A DNA stretch of 64,000 bases from Gonium pectorale (taxonomy: Eukaryota > Chlorophyta > Chlorophyceae > Chlamydomonadales > Volvocaceae): assembly GCA_001584585.1 (NCBI GenBank), contig LSYV01000005.1, forward strand, positions 258,807 through 322,806. The letters run 5' to 3'. The notes under the pieces were generated by a model. The model made no database searches. It saw only the letters and a list, made by a program, of their open reading frames with translations, and was not told the origin of the DNA. Below are positions 50,601 through 58,633 of the stretch, piece by piece (positions within the stretch are counted from its first letter, which is position 1; each line of letters opens with the position of its first letter). The position numbers and the translations under genes are program-made.

Positions 50601-53600
50601 CTAAGAGCGCACCACGTAATCAAGGCCCTGGAATGACACGCGCGAGTCGTGTGAGTGTGTACGCTGCAACACGAACTCAGTCAATGTGACGCATAGGCAG
50701 TTACATAAGTTAGCGCGCTCGTGGTGCACGGGCATTAAACGGAACCCACACCAGCGCTGCCCCCCCTTGCCCCTGCCTCCCTCCCAACCCATCCCACATT
50801 GTGGAAGTCCATCGAGGAGCGGATGCGCTTTTGATTAAGCTTCTCCGTGAGGCCGGTCACCAGGGCGCCCGTGGACGAACGCGACTGCGTGTACATGAAG
50901 CTGTCGCCCGACAGGCTGACGCCCAGGCTGTCGGAGCGGCCGATCGAGCCGCCCGCACCCGTCACCATGCCGCTGAGCGAGCCGCCGTCGCTCATCATGG
51001 AGCCACCCGCAGTCTGCGTCAGGCTCGCAGTCTGCATGGCCTGCAAAGACGGACAAGACGAACAAGGCCAGCGCCATTTTGAAGCCGGGCCCGCTTAATC
51101 ATCAAGCCAAGCAAAGGCAACGTAATGCCTCCCGCGGATGCAGACGTGTGTCAACAATGGACGCTTGGCTTGCCTTCTGCGCTTGGCGCCCGTTTAAACC
51201 CATTCGCCGCTCGCTGCTGCTCCACCTACCTTGTAGTCCCCGGCCAGTGGCTGAGTTAGCATGAAGAGGAGGTGCGGGGACATGACCTCGCACACCTCAC
51301 GCAGCTTGGGGGACACGTCCGAGAAGTCCGACTGCACGCTGGACATGCAGAAGATAACTCCGAAGATGTGCTGCTTGACCTGAGAGAAGGACAGCGGTAG
51401 AAGGGGGCAGCGCCGCAAGCTCTCGCCCAGCACCACGCTGAGGCGAAAACGCCGAAGATAACCAAAGACACGCAAGGATGGCCCCGGGGGCAGCGCCGCA
51501 AGCTCTCGCCCAGCACCACGCTGAGGCGAAAACGCCGAAGATAACCAAAGACACGCAAGGATGGCCCCGGTTGCGCGCGCGCAATTCAGCTAAGTGACAC
51601 GTACCAGTCATGAAACCTTAACGTGCACGCTTGTTTACTGAGCCGTAAATGACCTGGTGTCGCGAGATTCACCCTCCGCCCCACTTGTGTCAACACCGCG
51701 CCATTCAAACTTCACAGCTAGTGACGCAAAATAGCCTCCCCATGCTCCTCAGACCCGCGGCATAAGTTTCACCTTCAGCGGGAACACCAGCACGCTGGTG
51801 GGCGGCTTGATGAGCCGCGTATTGAAGATATCGGCAGACACGTTGCCCGACTGGTTGATCACCTTCTGGACGTCGGGGATCATGACCTGCGGGGAGAACC
51901 CAATGGCAGCTTGAAAAGCTGGATACATTTGCAGAGTACGAGTGGCCTGCATTCTGTTGAGGAGCTACAGCGCCTGCCGAGCCAAGCATCACCTGCTGTC
52001 CCGAATGCGATCATGCGCAAAGTGCAAGATTCCAGGCCATGAAACACCGTCGTCTCCTACCAGCTCTGACCCACCCGAACCTGGCCCATTCATCTATTTT
52101 TGCCGCTCACAGCAGACGTTTGTGTGCATAGCTGAGTGATGTAGGATTATGCTAAATAAGACCGTGGATGTAAGGCCCTAGGATGCTCTCTGTACACACA
52201 CCTGCTGGCGGTTGTGCACCGCGATCTTCATGACCGTGTTCTTCATGGCCACCACAGTACGCATAACGCCCCCGGCCGCCTGCACCTCCTTCAGCAGCTT
52301 GAAGGACGACGAGCCCGTCGGGTTCGACAGCGTGCGCTGCATCAGCGTGGGTGGCACCTGCACGGGGTTCACCAGCATGGTTGGTACTCCTGTCAAAATA
52401 CCACTCCCACATGCACTCGACAAATTGCGCCATGAGGGCGCCAGACGTGTGGCGTACCACACTGTGCCGGAGTATACCCCTCGTGCCGCTGGGCGTGAGA
52501 GCAAGAGCTGGGCGCGGGCACCAAGCCCCGATGCTAAAAGTAAACATGCAATGCTTCAACCGGCCTGAGGTACTAGCAATGGAACAACGGCAACACGTGC
52601 TGGGTGAGCGCTGCCAATCCTGACTCTTGGCAGGCAGCAGGCTATCAGTTATGCAGCATCGTGGGGAATGCAGTTGTGCAAATGCCTTCCCGTGCGGCGG
52701 AGGCCAAACACTGCCCGTTCAACTGAAAAGTTTTAGTGCTCCCAAAGCCCTACCTGGGTCAGGTCGTCAAAGATGGTCGATGCCGTGTTGTTGGGTGCCG
52801 TCAGGCCTATCGACAAACGACGGCTGCCGTGTCCCATAAACCCCATCCCGCTCGCCCTACATGATGTAGTCTGCCTCATCTGCGGCAGTGTCACCAAAGC
52901 CCACGGTGAGCATGCCGATGACCTTGTCCGAAACCTTGATGGGTACTGCCGCGAGATATGTCAAGCCTGCAGAGTAGCAGGCTATAGTTAGCTACATGGG
53001 CCGGTACTGAGACTGTGCTGTTTTGCGTACCTGCAGCGCTGGCCAGGTGCGACCAGTCCGATGGCGCAGGCCCATCGCTCGCCGAGGGCTGCCAGTAGAA
53101 GAAGTCCGTCCCCTTTTGCAGGATGCGCTCCGGTGAGGAATTCGAGCCTGGCACCTTCAGGAGTCGGTTGCCCTCATGCACCGTGTCTGGCACGCCCACA
53201 GCGGTNNNNNNNNNNNNNNNNNNNNTGGGTCAGGTCGTCAAAGATGGTCGATGCCGTGTTGTTGGGTGCCGTCAGGCCTATCCGATACCAGATATGGTGG
53301 TTGTTGGAGTGCCCCAGCACGGTGCGCAGGTGCTGCACTACCTTGTGCATAAGGCTATCGAGGTCCTGTGTTTCGTGCAGGTCCTTCACGAGCGTCATGT
53401 ACTTGGGAATGCTGTTGTCTTTCACCATGCTGCTCAGGCTGGCTGCCACCAGCTGCAGGTACGTGGGGAACCTATGAGGAAAGGGGGTTGCATTCCAAAG
53501 GAGGTGAGCACGGTGGGATGGGTTTTGCAATTCGCCCCAGAGTCGCTTGAAACAAACGACGGCTGCCGTGTCCCATAAACCCCATCCCGCTCGCCCTACA

Positions 53601-54540
53601 TGATGTAGTCTGCCTCATCTGCGGCAGTGTCACCAAAGCCCACGGTGAGCATGCCGATGACCTTGTCCGAAACCTTGATGGGTACTGCCGCGAGATATGT
53701 CAAGCCTGCAGAGTAGCAGGCTATAGTTAGCTACATGGGCCGGTACTGAGACTGTGCTGTTTTGCGTACCTGCAGCGCTGGCCAGGTGCGACCAGTCCGA
53801 TGGCGCAGGCCCATCGCTCGCCGAGGGCTGCCAGTAGAAGAAGTCCGTCCCCTTTTGCAGGATGCGCTCCGGTGAGGAATTCGAGCCTGGCACCTTCAGG
53901 AGTCGGTTGCCCTCATGCACCGTGTCTGGCACGCCCACAGCGGTGACCAGCAGTGCATGCTCCTGGGTCTCCGACAGCACGCTCACGCTGCAACATGAGC
54001 AAGCGCCAACAGTGAGGGACATGCAAACAGGAATACAAATAGTGAAGTTCTCACCTCGCGTATTTCGCTCGGCAGTCAGCAGTCACCAGGTTCAGGGCCC
54101 GGCGAACCGCCTGAACCGGCGTTGTCCGCTCGCTGCGCCCCTCAGCAAACTTCTGTATGAGCGTACTGACCTGCAGAAAGTTCGGCTCTGCGTTAGCCGC
54201 AGGCACGGCCATGAAAGGCGAACCATTCCCGCACCTTCAGCAACGTTGCTTGCACCGCGTTAGCCTCATTCGCGCTCAGCGACTTTAAGCTCTGGTTTAC
54301 AGCGGCTTGAGATCCAGGCTGCGCCGGCTGCGCCGAAGAAGGCGCCGGGGCTGCTTGCTGGCTCTGGTTGCCAGGTGGAGCTGCGTACAAGGGCGACTGT
54401 GTGGCTCCATTGTTATTCTGCGCCGCAGGCTGCTCCACTCCTTCCTTTGCCGCTGCTGGCTTAGCTGGAGCGTGGTGCCCATTCTGGGGAGGCGACTTTA
54501 CAACCTCGTCGGCCTGGGGCTGTGACGACGCGCAACCCAT
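47658..54540 (-). CDS. N-terminally acylated GAF-domain protein kinase (TKL/MAPKKK-like)
   Basis: Confident minus-strand exons: 54540-54235, 54170-54055, 53987-53770, 53705-53600, 53471-53226 (cut by a gap), 52389-52202, 51886-51773, 51379-51230, 51040-50798, 50531-50334, 50183 to about 50042, 49808-49656, 49478 to about 49310, 49062-48944, 48765-48686, 48477-48331, 48047-47658. MGCASS at the start is a typical myristoylation plus palmitoylation signal, then a Pro/Gln/Ala-rich linker. Two GAF-like regions follow (TYLAAVPIKVSDKVIGMLTV; SVLVFPLKVKQHIFGVIFCM). The kinase domain has GLLGEGGFAKVFRG, GVKVV, EYCDLGNLS, VVHCDIKPANVLL (HCD, so a non-RD kinase), VSDFGLS, TAAYVAPEAL and DVYAFGILMWEMYTGQRPYG, then a Met/Gly/Pro-rich tail. 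The ligand is unknown. The 53226/52389, 50042/49808 and 49310/49062 junctions are unresolved in phase. Confidence 0.85.
50613..50627 (-). other. Candidate 15-nt microexon of the kinase gene
   Basis: On the minus strand an AG precedes and a GTGCGC donor follows 15 bases encoding GLDYV. It lies between the exon ending SSMDFHN and the exon starting NTTMTDLQ, and its length preserves the phase. It may be chance. Confidence 0.3.
51403..51568. repeat. Two tandem copies of an 83-bp unit in a kinase intron
   Basis: Units 51403-51485 and 51486-51568 look identical by eye. They lie inside the intron between exons 51886-51773 and 51379-51230. This may be a recent tandem duplication or an assembly artefact. 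Confidence 0.92.
52755..53205. repeat. Left contig end duplicating 53226-53944 with an internal 269-bp loss
   Basis: 52755-52811 repeats 53226-53282 (57 bp) and 52813-53205 repeats 53552-53944 (393 bp). The 269 bases 53283-53551, which hold most of one kinase exon, are missing from this copy and a single G sits at the junction. This is likely a mis-extended contig end rather than biology. Confidence 0.9.
53206..53225. other. Assembly gap (20 N) in kinase gene
   Basis: The Ns begin one base before the end of the kinase exon encoding TIFDDLTQ. The missing donor is present in the left copy at 52754. Confidence 0.98.
53226..53944. repeat. Right copy of the kinase-gene duplication
   Basis: Complete version containing the exon 53471-53226 and the GAF exons at 53705-53600 and 53987-53770. 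This is probably the true sequence, continuing directly into 52754. Confidence 0.9.
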
Positions 54541-55277
54541 GGTCCCAGAGCGTGCTGAAGCCTGCTAGGCCTTGCAGGTGCAAAGGCAAGACACTGGGGG
54601 CTTCAGCCCCCTTCTTGTCTCAAAAAGAACTGCTGGAGAATATCAGGACAAGGTATTGGCTAGGCTCATGTATGGGTCCGTGTAGGGGCGCAGTGCAGTG
54701 AAGCGCAAAGCTGCAGGGAGCGCAGAAGCAAGCAACAGGATTACAGAAGAGACTCGTACGTTTGCTGTTTGACTGTGTTATCTTGGCTATGACGCCGCGC
54801 CCTGTTTTGTGTGTCAAGAGCGACAGTACAGTACACCAGTACGCGGCCAAATTATCTCGTTACACGGAAAGCAAGAGAGCCATGCGCTGTGCAATACTGA
54901 GTACCAAAGTATACCAAGGTAACAAGAAACCGGCCGCTTCGCCGACTTTCTGAAGGAAACCCGCTACGCCGTCTATCACATCATAGTTCATGACCCCCCC
55001 CCCTCCGTGCCAAGTAAACGAGGCATCAGCCCGTGCTTGGGCGACGGCCGAAGTCCTCACACGGCGCCCTCCTCCCCTCCCCCACCCGTACGTGTCTGAG
55101 CCCAGCACCCCGCCCGCCGCCCCACACCGCCTGCACAGGCCGCGGGCCCTCGCCTTCCACCCCCCCCCCTCCGCTTATAAAGGGCTCTTGCGTCATGCAT
55201 CTTGCATCATATGCTTTATCGTGTGGTGCGTCTGTGTGCAGTCAATCTTGGCAAAGGCTCAAGCTGCACCGCAGGAA
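54541..55277. promoter_or_regulatory. Divergent region upstream of the kinase gene and the orphan exon
   Basis: Holds the kinase promoter on the minus strand. On the plus strand a TATAA at 55176-55180 lies about 100 bp before the ATG at 55278. No other feature was recognised. Confidence 0.4.
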
Positions 55278-55355
55278 ATGCCTTCTCTGGAGCGGCTCAT
55301 TGCGGAGGTGGAGCCAAATGTCATTACGGAGGCTCTCACGCGGGAGTGCATTCGG
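55278..55355 (+). CDS. Orphan first exon of an unidentified gene (possible DRC3/LRRC48-like N-terminus)
   Basis: ATG at 55278 opens 26 codons starting [20 protein letters not shown] and ending TRECIR, followed by GTCTGT. The composition is unlike the surrounding low-complexity frames, and a TATAA sits 100 bp upstream. EPxVIxExL weakly recalls the N-terminus of the axonemal LRR protein DRC3/LRRC48; this is tentative. No second exon was found in the 1.5 kb before the retroelement, so the gene is either broken by insertions or has a very long first intron. Coding status is uncertain. Confidence 0.35.
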
Positions 55356-55420
55356 GTCTGTCGGGCATATGCCCCGGCGCCCCCGGCATGCTGGACGCTG
55401 GTGCTCTAACAGTGATAGCG
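55356..55420 (+). repeat. Possible 5' block of the dispersed repeat
   Basis: The sequence directly after the orphan exon begins GTCTGT and continues GCTGGACGCTGGTGCTCTAA, resembling the GTCTGT and GCTGGGCGCT...TCTAGTAACC blocks of copies 2 and 3. The 3' block appears at 56415-56475, with other sequence between. Confidence 0.35.
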
Positions 55421-55920
55421 ACTAGTAAAGTGTGGCATCGGTTTCTCCTACCACGGCGTAGAAAGCTTGGCATTCGCAGGTCCGGTGCGCAGTCAGCCAA
55501 ACGGGGGCAGCAATCCTTCGGCCACTTCCGCTTCAACACACCCGCACCCCAGCACACCCCAGCATAGACCTGAATCCATGCCCAAGCTCAAGTCAAGTCG
55601 GATTGCATAGTAGGTACTGCACCCCTTCCGCGCGCATTGTGCGCGTGCCATACAACACGATAGGGCATGAAGCTGCCCATGTGTAGCCCTCATCCGACTG
55701 AAGGGAGATCGGGCAACACAAGTGGCACCATTAGGATCCGCTGCTACCAGTAAAACAGCTATTGGTTCCGGTTCCGGGTTCCGGTCTGCAATACACACGG
55801 CACGCAGACAGGCCGTCGTTGCCATCACCCGCGGTCTCCTTTCTTCTGTGGAAAGGTTACAGGCGGAGAGGCAGACAACGGGAGGGACAGGCAACCCTCC
55901 CGTGATGATAACCACCGAAA

Positions 55921-56280
55921 ACCTGCCCTAACTACAGCGCGCGCCACGGCAGCCAAGAAACAACACCGACGGCGCACACAAGAAGAGAAGGCAAGACGAC
56001 GAAAGCAAACGAAAGGGGAAGCCGAACACCAGGACAGGGTAGAAACATACCGAAAGGATCCGCGGAGCACAGGCAGCAAACCACCCCCCTCCCCTAGCAA
56101 AAGCCGGCAACCCGGACTCCTACCCCCCCTGCGACCCGCCGAGACAGAGCGCAAAACGGCACCTGACCCAACACGGGAACCGCACCTCAAAACACCCAGA
56201 ACGCATCACCCCGCAACACCCACCACCCAAAAACAACCACACCCTCCGAACCCCAAGCCCAACCACCAAACTTTGCGGGC
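55921..56280. other. Extremely T-poor block
   Basis: By direct count only 18 of 360 plus-strand bases are T (5%), against roughly a fifth or more nearby. The block is A/C/G-rich, not a simple repeat, and gives open frames by default on the minus strand because stop codons need T or A in the depleted positions. No family was recognised. Confidence 0.8.
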
Positions 56281-56414
56281 ACCCTGCGAATGAGCGCAAG
56301 GCCCGCAGACGACACCTCCGCCTCCCGCCTCCTGCTGCGAATCGAATGCCTTCTGATACTTCTGAAGCTCATAGCCGCCTCCATCACTGCTCCAAGGGCT
56401 ACAGCCGGCAGCGC

Positions 56415-56475
56415 GTTCCCAGACGCCCTACCGGAAATGTCGCGCCTTCAAACCCCTCTTCCGCTATTTTGCTTT
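56415..56475 (+). repeat. Dispersed repeat, 3' fragment
   Basis: CGCCCTACCGGAAATGTCGC followed by GCCTTC and a pyrimidine-rich tail matches the 3' block of copies 1 to 3. It lies between the T-poor block and the gypsy element. Confidence 0.5.
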
Positions 56476-56843
56476 CCAATGCTACGGCAAGAGCAAGGCA
56501 AAGCCAAGGAAGCCCGACCATGCCCGGCCGCCCACCAGACTCTCGCACCGCTCTCATAGGCGGCAGATTGCGATGGCCCAATTGCCTCGCAGTGCTATTG
56601 TACGCCTGAGTCATAGCCCCGTAGGCAGCAAGATCTCCCGAGCCCAAACACGGCCCACAATGGTCAGAAAGGTCTGCAAGGAGTCCGTGCACGCTGTACA
56701 GTCGTGTCATGTCCCGTTGACGGCACGGCAATTCGGTGGCACAGCTAACCACCACAACCGTCTGCTGTGGAGGGACTAAAGCGGCAAGTCTCGCTCAGCT
56801 CTACTCATTAGTGCTTGCTCCGTCACGTGGACGCCGGACAAGG

Positions 56844-56879
56844 CCTGTACGGCGGGCCCGCAGCACCTGGCCGTACAGG
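56844..56879. other. Inverted repeat with 10-bp perfect arms
   Basis: CCTGTACGGC and GCCGTACAGG separated by 16 bases, close to the apparent 5' end of the retroelement remnant. Significance unknown. Confidence 0.5.
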
Positions 56880-56929
56880 GGCGTGTGCACGCCCAGGATA
56901 TAAGCAGATTGGAATGGCGGTTTCCCATC

Positions 56930-58633
56930 TCGCGAGCATACCCTTGCCGCAACCGTCCCGGACCTGCACCTCTCGCCGCTGCTTGAGGGGCTGTTCGACC
57001 AGATTGGCGACGCTACCTGGCTCACCAAGTGCGACTGCCGCGCAGCCTTCCTGCAGATCCCGCTTACACCAGAGCACCGTGAACGGACCAGCTTCTGGTG
57101 GCGCCGGCGGCTGATGCAGTACAAGCGCCTGGTCTACGGCCTGCGAAACGCCACAGCCCACATCCAGCGGGTCATGGACCCTGCCATCCGCCAGCATGGG
57201 CTCGAGGACTTCGTCTGCTGCTACGTCGACGATCTGCTGATTTACAGCCACTCCACGGAGGAGCACTTGCAGCACTTGGAGCGCGTGTTCCAGATGCTGC
57301 TGGAGATCGGCACTCGGCTGCACCCGGAGAAGACGCTGGTGGCGGGCGACGCCGTGGAGTTCCTGGGCTTCATGGTGTCGGCGAAGGGCCTCTCGCCGAC
57401 GCGCGCCAAGGTGGAGGCGCTGCTGGCGCTGGGACCGCAGTCGTCATCAGCCGGTGCCCAGCGGCTGCTGGGGATGTTCTCGTACTACCGCAAGCTCGTC
57501 CCCCTCTTTACCGACATTACGGCGCCCCTAATCGCCCTCGCCAGCAGCAAGTACGTATGGCACGCGGGGTCGTGGGGCGCGGAGCAGCAGGCGGCGCTGG
57601 ACGAGTTGAAGATGATCTACAGCAGGATGGATGGCCCGGTGCTGCGCCGTGTGCAACCGGCGCGGCCGCTGATCCTTCACACTGACTTCTCGGGTGTGGG
57701 CATTAGCGGCATCCTGGGGCAATTAGACGGCGATGGTCTCGCGGTCGCTCAACGTGCACGAGCAACGGTACATCAGCTACAAGGGCGAACTGCTGGCTGT
57801 GGTGTGGGCGATCAAGTTGCTCGCTCCATACCTTGCGACCCGCCCCTTCGTCATAGTCACCGACCACTCGCCGCTACTATGGCTCATGTGTCATGTCGCA
57901 GCGCGACGCGCTGCCCGCGCAATACGCGCGGTGGGCCCTGCAGCTGCAAGGCTGCAACTTCAACGTCACGCATCGGCCCCGCCTGCTGCATCAGGATGCG
58001 GATGCGCTCAGTCGGGAGCCTCGTGCTTCGGCGTTTGACGGCTCTGGCGCGCGCATGGGTGAGGAGGGCGACCCGGCGCGACCGCCGCCGGCTCTGGTGC
58101 AGTACCCGGGCGTGCGCTGGCCGGTTTATGCCTACTCCCGTGATCGGCCTGCTCCGGCTGAGCTTGAGTGCATGGCGGCGGCGGCGGCATGTGCTGTCGC
58201 GCGGGCCGAGCGCTACCAGGAGGATGCAGACCTCACTGACCCGGCTCGCGCCTTCGCTGCCGCTCCGGCGGCGGCGGGGCAGCTGGCTGGCTTGGTGCAT
58301 CTCGCCGGCCCGGTGCCCGCTGCGCGCGGCGCTATGTGGTGCGTGCATGCCGTCTGCACCGTGGTCGGCCCGGGGCTGCCCGTCACGACGGCCTCGGAGC
58401 TGGAGCTCGACGAGGAGATGGAGCTGGAGTCGGCGGCGGGGCTACCCGCCGCCGTGATGCTGGCGGCTGGCCTCAGCATGGGGCCCCCAGTCGCTGGCGA
58501 CACCACGCTCCGGGCCGCAGGCAAACTGGTCCGTGACGAGGGTGCAGCGCTTCGGAGACAGCAACCAGTGACAGTCATGTCCATGCGCTTACGGGCCGGG
58601 ACAGGCCAGGTTCTGGGGGTTAATACAGCATGA
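56930..58633 (+). pseudogene. Gypsy reverse transcriptase and RNase H (frameshifted)
   Basis: Open from about 56930. Recognisable RT segments are DATWLTKCDCRAAFLQIPL, RLVYGLRNATAHIQRVMD, the catalytic CCYVDDLLIYS, and FLGFMVSAKGLSPTRAKVEA. RNase H begins LHTDFSGVGISGILGQ, then shifts frame near 57727-57733 (SRSLNVHEQRYISYKGELLA) and again near 57885-57893 next to a 7-bp tandem duplication (SQRDALPAQYARWALQLQ, NVTHRPRLLHQDADALSR). A TGA at 58631-58633 separates it from the next reading frame, which continues in the same phase. The polyprotein is therefore inactive as sequenced. Confidence 0.85.

Noticed and set aside
57098..57685. Alternative 195-codon frame over the reverse transcriptase
   Set aside because: Ala/Gly/Arg-rich shadow; the YVDD-bearing frame is the conserved one.
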